Shown: positions 18,536 to 25,928 of the stretch, piece by piece | How positions within the stretch are numbered: position 1 is the first letter of the stretch | How the letters are laid out: the number at the start of each line of letters is the position of its first letter | Assembly: GCA_039812685.1 (NCBI GenBank) | Contig: JBDIBB010000051.1 | Span: 1-27,560, forward strand | DNA length: 27,560 nucleotides | DNA from: JBDIBB01 sp039812685 | GTDB taxonomy: Bacteria; Acidobacteriota; Vicinamibacteria; Vicinamibacterales; JAFNAJ01 | Reading direction: 5' to 3' | Notes under the pieces: model-generated | The model's input: only the letters and a program-made list of their open reading frames with translations | What the model was told of the DNA's origin: nothing | Databases searched by the model: none | Position numbers and translations under genes: made by a program

Positions 18536-19558
18536 TCAGACGTCGAACCCCGACAGCCGGTAGAGCGTGTCGCTCGAGGTGAGCCAGAGATCGCCGTCAC
18601 GCCCGAACGCAAGGCCCACGAGACCCGCCGCGGCCACCACCAGGCGCCGGCCGCCATCGGAGTCGACCCGATGGACGCCGCAGTGACCGGCAAGCGCCTC
18701 CACCACGTGCAGCCGTCCGAACCGGTCGACGGCCACCCCCTGGGGGCGACCGAACCCGCCGGCGAACTGCTCGACGCCTCCATCGAGACCCACGCGATAG
18801 ACGACGTCGGTGCTCGAAAGCGTGGGGCCGGCCACGAACAACGCGCGCTCGCCGGCATCCAGTGCCAGGTGAAAGGCCGCGACGCTTGGCGGCAGTTCGG
18901 CGAGCGGGCGCGGATCCTCGCCGGCGGCGACCCGAAACACCGTCCCGCTGCGATCGCCGACGAACATCGTGGCGTCGCTGGTGAAGACCAGGCCGCACGC
19001 CACGCCCAGGTCGGTGGCCACGACCTCGACGCGGCCGTTGGCGTCGACGCGCGACACCGTACCGTCGAACCGGCTCGTGACGTGCAGGCGCCCGCGCGGG
19101 TCGAAGGCGAGCGAGGTCGCGTTGGCGATGCCCGAAGCGAGGATCTCGCGACGGCCATCCGCCGTGCACCGGTAGATCGACACGGGGGTCTGCTGTCCGC
19201 GGCTGCCGCTGCAGGTGACGTAGACGTGGCCCTCCGCATCCAGCGCGGGGCTGTCCACGGCGTGGATGCCCGGCACGACGATCTCGGCCACGTCGAGAAA
19301 CGCCGTCTCTCCCGCGATGCCGTCGACCCGGACCGGCAGGCGCCCGCTGCCGGCTGCCAGCGGCACGCGGCACGTGAGCGTGTCGTGCCGCGCGAAGGAC
19401 AGCGGGGCCACGACCGCCCCGATCCGCACGACGGGGAGCGCGTCGGGACGCACGTCGAACGGGCCGCCGCGCAGGGTGACGCGGCCGCCGGGCAGGGCAA
19501 AGCGGGGCTCGAGCGCGGTCAGGCGGGGAGCTGCAGTCACGTCAGGGCAGGATCGCAC
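18536..19558 (-). CDS. IPT/NHL beta-propeller protein
   Basis: A 340-residue protein with an N-terminal IPT/TIG-like immunoglobulin fold (about 10-90, PRLTALEPRFALPGGRVTLRG) and then repeated NHL/SMP-30-like propeller blades, for example PALDAEGHVYVTCSG, LAFDPRGRLHVTSRFDGTVSRVDANG, FGRPQGVAVDRFGRLHVVEA and LAFGRDGDLWLTSSDTLYRL. There is no obvious signal peptide. The start is uncertain: GTG 19558 gives the longest version, GTG 19540 is an alternative. It lies 18 bp after the HNH gene, so the two are likely one transcript. Function unknown; propellers of this kind often bind proteins or ligands. Confidence 0.82.
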   Translation of the reverse strand: MRSCPDVTAAPRLTALEPRFALPGGRVTLRGGPFDVRPDALPVVRIGAVVAPLSFARHDTLTCRVPLAAGSGRLPVRVDGIAGETAFLDVAEIVVPGIHAVDSPALDAEGHVYVTCSGSRGQQTPVSIYRCTADGRREILASGIANATSLAFDPRGRLHVTSRFDGTVSRVDANGRVEVVATDLGVACGLVFTSDATMFVGDRSGTVFRVAAGEDPRPLAELPPSVAAFHLALDAGERALFVAGPTLSSTDVVYRVGLDGGVEQFAGGFGRPQGVAVDRFGRLHVVEALAGHCGVHRVDSDGGRRLVVAAAGLVGLAFGRDGDLWLTSSDTLYRLSGFDV

Positions 19559-19576
19559 GAAACCGCTGCCGGCGCC

Positions 19577-20113
19577 TCAGGGCCCGTCGTCGAGCTCGAC
19601 GTTCCAGTAGAGGTAGTCGCGCCAGCTCTCGGGCGTGTGCCGCAGTCCAATCGTGATCCGCAGCGCCGGCGCACGCTCGGGCCGGCGCGGGTGCCGGATG
19701 AGGTGCATGCCCGCCTGCTCGGGCGTCCGGCCGCCCTTGCGCCGGTTGCACCGGATGCAGCACGTGACGATGTTCTCCCAGTCCTTGCGGCCGCCCTGGG
19801 CCACCGGCACCACGTGATCGAAGGTGAGATCGGCGGTCGGAAACGCCTTCCCGCAGTATTGGCACGTGCTGTGGTCGCGGGCGTAGATGTTCGCCCGCGA
19901 GAACGGCACGTAGTCGAACTGCCGCTTGATCCGGATGTGGCGCAACAGGCGGATGACCGACGGCAGCTTGATGCTGAAGGAGACCGCGTGCACCTCGCGG
20001 TCGTAGACCGAGATGACCTCGACCTTCCCCTGGCACCACAGCGTGATCGCCTTCTGCCAGTGGACGACCTTGAGCGGCTCGTAGGTGGCGTTGAGAAGGA
20101 GCGTCTGCTCCAT
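19577..20113 (-). CDS. HNH endonuclease family protein
   Basis: A 178-residue protein beginning MEQTLLLNATYEPLKVVHWQ, typical of a widespread stand-alone HNH family. The HNH/zinc core has C84 and C87 (CQYCGKAF), the catalytic pair Asp99-His100 (LTFDHVVPVAQGG), Asn114 and C119/C122 (NIVTCCIRCNRRKGG). Related proteins are common and usually not tied to a phage or restriction system; nothing around this one suggests a toxin, an intron or a mobile element. It lies behind a good promoter and ahead of the propeller gene and uvrA. The natural substrate is unknown. Confidence 0.92.
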   Translation of the reverse strand: MEQTLLLNATYEPLKVVHWQKAITLWCQGKVEVISVYDREVHAVSFSIKLPSVIRLLRHIRIKRQFDYVPFSRANIYARDHSTCQYCGKAFPTADLTFDHVVPVAQGGRKDWENIVTCCIRCNRRKGGRTPEQAGMHLIRHPRRPERAPALRITIGLRHTPESWRDYLYWNVELDDGP

Positions 20114-20129
20114 AGGGACCTTCGCGACA

Positions 20130-20159
20130 ATTCTGGAGGGAGCCCGATCGGGGTGTCAA
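20130..20159 (-). promoter_or_regulatory. Promoter of the HNH-propeller(-uvrA) genes
   Basis: On the minus strand a perfect TTGACA (20159-20154) and CAGAAT (20135-20130) are 18 bp apart, ending 17 bp before the ATG at 20113. GAAGG before the start can serve as the ribosome-binding site. Confidence 0.6.
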
Positions 20160-20243
20160 GGCGCGACCCGTGATAACGGCCCTGTCACGAAGAGGTTACG
20201 GGGCGGATCGGCCGGCGGCGCGGCCCGGCGGCCGCGACTCGCT

Positions 20244-20249
20244 TACACT
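20244..20249 (+). promoter_or_regulatory. -10 box 6 nt before the NlpC/P60 start
   Basis: TACACT is followed by GGCGCG and then the ATG at 20256. With initiation about 7 nt after the -10 box, transcription would begin at or next to the start codon, giving a leaderless message. No Shine-Dalgarno is present. Confidence 0.4.
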
Positions 20250-20255
20250 GGCGCG

Positions 20256-20813
20256 ATGCCGAACCCCTCGTTGCGCGCGGGCGTGCTGACGCTGGCGATC
20301 GCGATGGCCGCCGGCGGCTGCGCCGCGAGGTCGGCACCGCCGGCCACGCCGCGCGGCGTGGGCCCGCCCGGCGTGCCGCCGGCCGGCGCGCTCACACCGC
20401 CCGCGCCAGCGCCATCGGTGGAACCAGAAGCGCCCGCGGCCCTGCGGGCCGTGCTGGCCACGGCCGTCACCCTGGTCGGCACGCCGTATCGGGATGGTGG
20501 CGCCGACCCGGCGGGATTCGACTGCAGCGGCTTCGTGCAGTACGTCTTCGGCCGGCACGGGTGGCGCGTTCCGCGAACGGTGTCCGAGCAGTTCCAGGCG
20601 GGATCTCCTGTCGCGCCGGGCGAGGTGCGCGCCGGCGATCTGCTGTTCTTCGCGACGCTGGGCTCCGGCCCGACGCACGTGGCCATCGCACTCGCCAACC
20701 ACCGGTTCGTGCACGCCCCGAGCGGGCGCGGACAGGTCCGCGTCGAGCGCCTCGAGGGGCGCTACTGGCCGCCCCGCTTCCTCGGCGCACGCAGGCTCGA
20801 CAACGGCTCCTGA
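20256..20813 (+). CDS. NlpC/P60-family lipoprotein (putative peptidoglycan endopeptidase)
   Basis: A 185-residue lipoprotein that probably cuts stem peptides in the cell wall. The signal peptide ends in lipobox AAGGC (Cys22), followed by a Pro/Ala-rich linker (23-60). The NlpC/P60 domain runs from about 65: VGTPYRDGG, catalytic Cys90 in FDCSGFVQYVF, His141 in PTHVAIAL and third polar residue His153. GDLLFF is also typical. It is divergent from the HNH gene. Ending 17 bp before the convergent metallopeptidase gene, it is monocistronic. The length is usual for a Spr/NlpC-type enzyme. Confidence 0.93.
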   Translation: MPNPSLRAGVLTLAIAMAAGGCAARSAPPATPRGVGPPGVPPAGALTPPAPAPSVEPEAPAALRAVLATAVTLVGTPYRDGGADPAGFDCSGFVQYVFGRHGWRVPRTVSEQFQAGSPVAPGEVRAGDLLFFATLGSGPTHVAIALANHRFVHAPSGRGQVRVERLEGRYWPPRFLGARRLDNGS

Positions 20814-20830
20814 CGGGGGACGGCCAGCCG

Positions 20831-21625
20831 TCAGCGCACCCGTGTCCGGCTCACGCCACCTTCCGTGAAGACCCGCACGCAGAGGTCGGCATCCTCGAAC
20901 TCGCGCTGTCTCTGGCGCCGGCTCAGGGGCACCACCGCCACCTCGGGTCCCTCCGGCTGCGTGCACAACGGCTCCTGGTAACGCTGGGGGAACGACGGGA
21001 ACTGGCGGAACGTCGTGGCCGACACGCCGCCGTGACGCGCGACGAGCGTCTCGAAGTCGTGGCGGATGAAGTCGATCACCGACGCCTCGGGCGCCGTGGC
21101 CAGGTAGGCGTGCACGAGTTCGGTCACGCGTTCGAAGAACATCGGGCTGTGCAGCCGGGCCCCTTCCGAGCCGTCGCCCCGTGTCAGCCGGCGGATGCCG
21201 GACTCTCCCGGATCGATGTGGAAGAGTTCGTGGACGATCGTGTCGAGCTTGGCCAGCCACGGCTCCCCGTCGGCGTAGCGGTGCCGCTTGTTGGCGTGGT
21301 CGAGCGTCTGGTCGCAGAAGCGCGGCAGCGCGAAGGAGATCAGGTAGTTGATCCGGATGCCGCGCACGCGCACGCTCGGCGACTTGGTGACGAACCACTC
21401 CGATCGCCGCCGCACCTCGCCCGTCTCCCGGTCGCGCCAGAAGTAGTAGCCCGGATCGCTGGTCGGCATGTTCAACGAGTGACACGTGGCGTAGGGCCCG
21501 TCGGCGCCCACACGACCGAACCTCGCGAACACCAGGACCTGCGACAGATCGATGAACGCCAGGGCCGGCACGCGGCTGACGATGTCGCGCATCAGCGCCG
21601 TGAGTGCGTCGGTGTAGTTGAGCAT
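20831..21625 (-). CDS. Putative HEXXH metallopeptidase-like protein, function unknown
   Basis: A 264-residue protein I cannot assign to a named family. It has a zinc-protease motif LDTIVHELFHIDPGESG with His132-Glu133-xx-His136, and a later His159 (ARLHSPMFFERV) or Glu residues in FERVTELVHAYL that might supply the third ligand. The N-terminal 100 residues look like an alpha/beta domain (ALAFIDLSQVLVFARFG, GIRINYLISFALPRF). No signal peptide or membrane segment is seen, so it is probably cytoplasmic. It starts 26 bp after mtgA ends on the same strand. No good ribosome-binding site precedes ATG 21625. Confidence 0.8.
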   Translation of the reverse strand: MLNYTDALTALMRDIVSRVPALAFIDLSQVLVFARFGRVGADGPYATCHSLNMPTSDPGYYFWRDRETGEVRRRSEWFVTKSPSVRVRGIRINYLISFALPRFCDQTLDHANKRHRYADGEPWLAKLDTIVHELFHIDPGESGIRRLTRGDGSEGARLHSPMFFERVTELVHAYLATAPEASVIDFIRHDFETLVARHGGVSATTFRQFPSFPQRYQEPLCTQPEGPEVAVVPLSRRQRQREFEDADLCVRVFTEGGVSRTRVR

Positions 21626-21651
21626 ACGGTCAGCGACATCGGCGCGCGCGC

Positions 21652-22458
21652 TCAGCGGCGCTCCACGAACCCACCCTCCGGCGGCTGTTCCGGCGCTGGA
21701 GCCACCGGCGCCGGCGGCGTCACCGGTTCGGTGCGCTCACCCGCCCGGGCCGCACTCCCTGTATCGGGCGGAGGCGCCGCCAACCCCATCCTTCTCAGCA
21801 GCAGCCGCTGGCGACGCAGCAGCCGCGGCGAGGGCCTGGCGGGATCCAGCACGCGCGGGTTGATGATGGCGGCCGCCAGCAGCGCCGACTGTTCGGGCCC
21901 CAGTCCGCCGGCGCTCACGCCGAAGTAGGTCCGTGAGGCCGCCTCGGCGCCGAAGACGCCGTCGCCCCACTCGATCACGTTGAGGTAGATCTCCAGAATC
22001 CGGCGCTTGGACAGCTCGGCCTCCAGGCGCCGCGCGAGCATCACCTCGCGCAGCTTCCGCAGGGGGGTCCGCGCCGGCGACAGGTAGAGGTTCTTGGCCA
22101 GCTGCTGCGTGATGGTGCTGGCACCGCGCGCGAACTCGCCGCGCTCGAGGTTGTACTCCATCGACTCGCGGATCTGCGCGAAGTCGAGGCCATCGTGCTG
22201 CCAGAACGCGCTGTCCTCGGCGACGAGCACCGCGCGTTTGAGCTGGGGCGAGATGCGGGCGTACGGCAGCCACTGCTGGCGCGGTCGCAGTTCCCGGCCG
22301 GCGTCGCGCGCCTCACGGATCCGCCGCTCGATGAAAGCCGTCGTCGACGGGTTCCGATCGACCAGCGGGCGCACGTCGGGCAGCGTCACGTAGAGATAAC
22401 CGAGACACCAGAACCCGAACGCAGCCAGCGCGGCGATCCGGCGTCGCCAGGCACTCAT
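21652..22458 (-). CDS. mtgA: Monofunctional biosynthetic peptidoglycan transglycosylase
   Basis: Polymerises lipid II into glycan chains at the inner membrane. The 268-residue product has an N-terminal membrane anchor (about 8-26) and a GT51 domain: catalytic Glu81 in VAEDSAFWQHDGLD, GASTITQQLAKNLYLS (112-127), RKLREVMLARRLEAELSKRRILEIYLN and GVFGAEAASRTYFG. There is no transpeptidase domain. A Pro/Glu-rich C-terminal tail of about 40 residues is an unusual addition. The start ATG 22458 lies 6 nt after a perfect TATAAT. Confidence 0.96.
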   Translation of the reverse strand: MSAWRRRIAALAAFGFWCLGYLYVTLPDVRPLVDRNPSTTAFIERRIREARDAGRELRPRQQWLPYARISPQLKRAVLVAEDSAFWQHDGLDFAQIRESMEYNLERGEFARGASTITQQLAKNLYLSPARTPLRKLREVMLARRLEAELSKRRILEIYLNVIEWGDGVFGAEAASRTYFGVSAGGLGPEQSALLAAAIINPRVLDPARPSPRLLRRQRLLLRRMGLAAPPPDTGSAARAGERTEPVTPPAPVAPAPEQPPEGGFVERR

Positions 22459-22464
22459 CGCGGG

Positions 22465-22470
22465 ATTATA
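22465..22470 (-). promoter_or_regulatory. Consensus -10 box immediately upstream of mtgA
   Basis: The minus strand reads TATAAT, then CCCGCG, then the mtgA ATG. The spacing predicts a transcript starting at the ATG. The -35 region (about CCCGAC) is a poor match. Confidence 0.5.
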
Positions 22471-22675
22471 GCCACCGCAGATCGCTGGTCGGGAGCGCCG
22501 ATCCGCGGGTGGGGGAACCGGCGGCTCGCCACCGGCAAGGCCTCTGGCCCGTGACGACGGGCGCGGGCGGCGTCGCGGCCGGCCGGCGCGCGGCGGCCGG
22601 GCGTGCAATCGATGCGCAAGGCGGGAACCATCGCGCCCGGCCAGACGCCTGGCGCGCCTGACGCGTGAGGTCCGG

Positions 22676-23566
22676 TCACCCGCGGGGGCCGGCCAGCGTC
22701 TCGATCATCGTTCGCAACTCCGCCTCGACGGCCGGCGATGCCGCCTCGAGCGGGGCACGCGGGAACCCGCCGCGGTACCCCGCGATCGTCATCGCGGCCT
22801 TGAGGCCGGGCACGCCGTGGACGCCGGTGACCGCGCGCGCCAGCGGCGTCAGCCGTCTCTGCAGGGCGAGCGCCTCGTCGTGACGGCCGCCACGCGTCAG
22901 TTCGAACAGCCGCACACACACCTCGGGGACGACGTTGGCCACGGCCACCACCCCGCCGGCAGCGCCCACGCAGAGGCTGGCGTAGAGCGTTGGCGCCGAT
23001 CCCACCACCACCTCGAAGGCTGCCGGCGTGGCCGACACCTGGTCGGCGATCTGGGCGAGATCGCCGCTTGATTCCTTCATGCCGGCGACGTTCGGATGGT
23101 CGGCCAGCGTGGTGATGGCCGCCAGCGGCAGCGTGAGCCCGAACGACTGCGGGAAGTCGTAGAGCAGGATCGGCACCGGCGAGGTGTCGGCCACCGCGCG
23201 GTAGTGGCGCACCAGGTGCTGCGCCGTGAGGTGCGGCTTGAAGGCCGTGGGCACGCGCACGAGCACGAAGTCGGCGCCGGCGCGCGCGGCGCGCCGGCAC
23301 GCGGCGATCGTCGCCCGCGTCGCGTCGCGTCCCGTGCCGGCGATCACCAGGCGTCCGGCCGGCACCTCGGCGCGCACCTCCGCGACAATGCGCTCCGCCT
23401 CGTCTTCGTCGATGAACGCCGCCTCGCCGTTGGATCCGAGCACGACGAGCCCGCGAAGACCCGTGGTCATCCAGCGGGCCGCGTTCGAGCGCAGGGCGGC
23501 GTAGTCGACCTCGCCGTCGGCGTCAAACGGCGTGGCGATTGGCGGGTAGATGCCGGCGATGGTCAC
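22676..23566 (-). CDS. DapA-family class I aldolase (HOGA-like)
   Basis: A 296-residue TIM-barrel protein of the dihydrodipicolinate synthase/N-acetylneuraminate lyase family. The Schiff-base lysine is Lys164 in NVAGMKESSGD and the conserved tyrosine is Tyr136 in LLYDFPQSFG. GLVVLGSNGEAAFID (about 38-52) replaces the GTTGE of true DapA, so 4-hydroxy-2-oxoglutarate aldolase or another pyruvate-dependent aldolase is more likely than lysine synthesis. GTG 23566 is chosen because GGAG precedes it by 9 nt and it opens the barrel; a longer frame exists. It sits 93 bp downstream of two permease genes. Confidence 0.88.
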   Translation of the reverse strand: MTIAGIYPPIATPFDADGEVDYAALRSNAARWMTTGLRGLVVLGSNGEAAFIDEDEAERIVAEVRAEVPAGRLVIAGTGRDATRATIAACRRAARAGADFVLVRVPTAFKPHLTAQHLVRHYRAVADTSPVPILLYDFPQSFGLTLPLAAITTLADHPNVAGMKESSGDLAQIADQVSATPAAFEVVVGSAPTLYASLCVGAAGGVVAVANVVPEVCVRLFELTRGGRHDEALALQRRLTPLARAVTGVHGVPGLKAAMTIAGYRGGFPRAPLEAASPAVEAELRTMIETLAGPRG

Positions 23567-23659
23567 GGGGGGATTCTCCGGGCCAGCCTCCGGGGTGTCA
23601 AGACGCAAGGCAGGCGCAAGCCAGGCGCCCCGCCCGATGGGCGATGCGACGGGGCCCGC

Positions 23660-24622
23660 TCAGAGGCGGTCGCCGGCCGGCGGGATGTCACGGCCGTCGG
23701 CCATCAGCGTGAGCGAGAGCACCGTGAGGGCGATGGCTGCCGCCGGGGCGAGCACCCAGGGGTACTCGGCGATCGCCCGGACGTTGGCGGCATCCTGCAA
23801 TGCCGTCCCCCAGCTGGGCGTCGCGGCGTCGAAGCCCAGGCCCATGAACGACAGCGTGGCCTCGGCGAGCACGAAGGCGGGGACCAGCAGCAGCGCCTGC
23901 GCCACGACCGTCTCGCGCGCGGCCGGCAGCACGTGCCGGAGGAAGATCGCGAGCGGATGTCGTCCCGTGGCCCGCGCCGCCATGACGTAGTCGCGGTCGC
24001 GCTCGGTGGCGGCGACCGCGCGCACGGCGCGGGCGACCTGCGGCGTCCCGGCAATGGCCAGCACCGCCGACACCGCGGTGAACAGCGCCATGGGTGCCAG
24101 CACCAGCGGCAGCGCCGACCGGAGGGCCAGCACCACGTAAAGCCCCGGCAGGATGAGCACCAGCTCGCAGGCGCGCATCACGAGGCTGTCGGTGAGCCCG
24201 CCCGCGAAGCCGGCGACACCACCGGCCACGATGCCGAGCGCCAGGGCGCCCAGCGCGGCCAGCGCCGCGATGCCCAGCGACAGCCGCGCCCCGGTGACGA
24301 GCCTCGACCAGACGTCACGTCCGAGCGCGTCGGTGCCCAGCGGAAACCATGGCACGTCGGCCGTGGCGCGTGAGGTGGCCCCCACCAGGGGACGCGTGCC
24401 GGTGGCGTCTTCCTCGTAGGTGCGCGACAGCCGGTCGGTGACGACCAGCCGCCTGACGAACGGCCATCGCCAATGTCCTTCGGCGTCGCGGACGTGGACG
24501 CGCATCGGCGGGGCGAGCACGTGGTCACGGTGAACCGTGGCCGGATCGTGGACCCGCAACCACGGAGCGGCCAGCGCCAGCAGCGCCAGCATCACGCCCA
24601 GGACGACACCACCCCGGCTCAT
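23660..24622 (-). CDS. Peptide-type ABC transporter permease (DppC-like)
   Basis: A 320-residue inner-membrane permease. TM1 (about 5-22) is followed by a long extracytoplasmic stretch of about 70 residues (25-94) before the family motif PLGTDALGRDVWSRLVTGARLSLGIA (94-119). More membrane segments follow, with the EAA loop at about 202-232 (AATERDRDYVMAARATGRHPLAIFLRHVLP) and AEATLSFMGLG. ATG 24622 overlaps the end of the DppB-like gene by 4 bp, so the two are translated together and form the channel. The substrate is unknown; peptides are only a family-based guess. Confidence 0.92.
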   Translation of the reverse strand: MSRGGVVLGVMLALLALAAPWLRVHDPATVHRDHVLAPPMRVHVRDAEGHWRWPFVRRLVVTDRLSRTYEEDATGTRPLVGATSRATADVPWFPLGTDALGRDVWSRLVTGARLSLGIAALAALGALALGIVAGGVAGFAGGLTDSLVMRACELVLILPGLYVVLALRSALPLVLAPMALFTAVSAVLAIAGTPQVARAVRAVAATERDRDYVMAARATGRHPLAIFLRHVLPAARETVVAQALLLVPAFVLAEATLSFMGLGFDAATPSWGTALQDAANVRAIAEYPWVLAPAAAIALTVLSLTLMADGRDIPPAGDRL

Positions 24623-25557
24623 CGTCGGCCGCGCAGTCTGGGATCGGCCCAGGCCGACACGAGGTCGGCGCACAGGGCCCCGAGCGACACCATCACGGCG
24701 GTGGCCAGCGCGCATCCGGCCACCAGCGGAGCATCGCGTGCCGTGAGCGCCTCGAAGGTGAGCCTGCCGAGACCCGGCCACGCCGTCACCACCTCGACGG
24801 CCAGCGCGCCGCTGAGCACGGCCCCCGCAATCACCCCGCCCACCGAGGCGACCGAAGATGCCGACAACCGCCAGGCGTGCCGCCAGCGCACGCGCGACTC
24901 GGGAATGCCACGCAGCAGCGCCGCGCCCAGGCAGGGTTCGCCGGCGACGCGGCGGAGGGCCCGTGACTGGATGCGCTCGAAGGTGGCGGCCAGCGGCAGT
25001 GCGAGCGATGCCACCGGGACCAGCAGCACGCGCCAGGCGTTCCCACCAGCCACGCCGTCCCCCCCCACGCTGCCGCCAGGACTCACGCGCACCATCAGCC
25101 ACGAGAGCAGGATGGCCAGGATCAACGGAGAGAGGGAGAGCAGCAGCACCGACGCGATGCGGATGGCCAGACGCCGCCAGTCGCGGCGCGACGCCGAGAC
25201 GACGCCGAGCGGCAGGCCCGCTCCCATCCCCAGCAGCAGGGCCACCGAGGCCAGCAGCGCGCTGTTGGCCGCCCGCTCCGCCACGAGCGGACCGACAGGA
25301 CGCTGGAACCGGATCGAACGACCGAAGTCCAGACGCAGCGCTGAACGCCACCATCCAGCCAGGCCCGCAACGACCGGCGTGTCCATCCCTGCCTGCGCCC
25401 GGTCTGCCGTGCTGGCCGCCGCGCTCGTCGCCTGGCCAAACGCGTCCGCATCCGCGCCCGGCGCGGCCCTGGCGAAGAGCCAGGCCAGCGACGTGGCCAG
25501 CACCAGCAAGCCAGCGGAGACGGCGAGACGTCGTGCGAGGAGCCTGGCGTACTCCAT
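24619..25557 (-). CDS. Peptide-type ABC transporter permease (DppB-like)
   Basis: A 312-residue inner-membrane permease of the DppB/OppB type. TM1 lies at about 9-30, followed by the periplasmic loop with TPVVAGLAGWWRSALRLDFGRSI and RAANSALLASVALLLGMGAGLPLGV. The EAA-like loop is QSRALRRVAGEPCLGAALLRGIPESRVRWRHAWR, and VVTAWPGLGRLTFEAL is the usual penultimate motif. It is first gene of the permease pair. No ATP-binding or substrate-binding gene is adjacent. A hairpin lies just ahead of the start. Confidence 0.92.
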   Translation of the reverse strand: MEYARLLARRLAVSAGLLVLATSLAWLFARAAPGADADAFGQATSAAASTADRAQAGMDTPVVAGLAGWWRSALRLDFGRSIRFQRPVGPLVAERAANSALLASVALLLGMGAGLPLGVVSASRRDWRRLAIRIASVLLLSLSPLILAILLSWLMVRVSPGGSVGGDGVAGGNAWRVLLVPVASLALPLAATFERIQSRALRRVAGEPCLGAALLRGIPESRVRWRHAWRLSASSVASVGGVIAGAVLSGALAVEVVTAWPGLGRLTFEALTARDAPLVAGCALATAVMVSLGALCADLVSAWADPRLRGRR

Positions 25558-25563
25558 GTTCCA

Positions 25564-25589
25564 GGTGTCGTGGTCCCTCAGGGGACACC
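25564..25589 (-). repeat. Hairpin ahead of the permease operon start
   Basis: GGTGTC (25564-25569) and GACACC (25584-25589) pair as the outer stem, and an inner GTCCC/GGGAC can pair within it. It lies 6 nt upstream of the DppB-like ATG, overlapping the place where a leader and ribosome-binding site would be. Confidence 0.5.
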
Positions 25590-25640
25590 GGTTGCGAGCG
25601 ACGTGGATCGGCGCGCGGAGGGGTCAGCCCGAGAGCCAAC

Positions 25641-25660
25641 CGGCCAAGATCTTGCCCAAT
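25641..25660 (+). repeat. Left copy of a 20-bp inverted repeat
   Basis: CGGCCAAGATCTTGCCCAAT; its exact reverse complement is at 25765-25784. The core CCAAGATCTTG is itself palindromic. Confidence 0.9.
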
Positions 25661-25674
25661 TTGGCCCTCGAGGT

Positions 25675-25690
25675 GGCCAAGATCTTGGCC
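25675..25690. repeat. 16-bp perfect palindrome
   Basis: GGCCAAGATCTTGGCC, self-complementary over all 16 bases. It shares the CCAAGATCTTG core with the 20-bp repeats on either side and starts 34 bp after the left copy begins. Confidence 0.9.
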
Positions 25691-25764
25691 ACCGATGTTT
25701 ACTCGTGGCTAGACAAGCACTTACGAGCTTGCAACCCCATCCACAGCGCCTGCGGATGGGAACC

Positions 25765-25784
25765 ATTGGGCAAGATCTTGGCCG
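25765..25784 (-). repeat. Right copy of the 20-bp inverted repeat
   Basis: ATTGGGCAAGATCTTGGCCG on the plus strand, exactly the reverse complement of 25641-25660. Confidence 0.9.
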
Positions 25785-25858
25785 ATCGCGCACGTCGGCC
25801 GTCTCGACGGCACATCCGCATTACGGATATCGGCCAGTCGCGACAAACCTGCAGAACA

Positions 25859-25873
25859 GGCCGGAATCCGGCC
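25859..25873. repeat. GGCCGGA inverted repeat
   Basis: GGCCGGA and TCCGGCC flank a single A. It is centred about 63 bp upstream of the sigma-54-like element. Confidence 0.7.
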
Positions 25874-25928
25874 AGTCAACGCAGGGGAGACCGACTGAAT
25901 CCAGGCCGATTCGCGTGGCCTGACCACC

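Noticed and set aside
19577..20113. HNH gene as part of a phage, intron or restriction system
   Set aside because: No methyltransferase, integrase or terminase is nearby; the family occurs widely as a stand-alone chromosomal gene.
22676..23566. True dapA of lysine biosynthesis, in view of lysA in the window
   Set aside because: The motif is GSNGE, not GTTGE, and the gene sits with permeases and far from lysA; a HOGA-like aldolase fits better.
25641..25784. A miniature inverted-repeat transposable element
   Set aside because: The 20-bp inverted ends are perfect, but the flanks (CCAAC and ATCGC) show no target-site duplication; kept only as an alternative to be tested by copy number.
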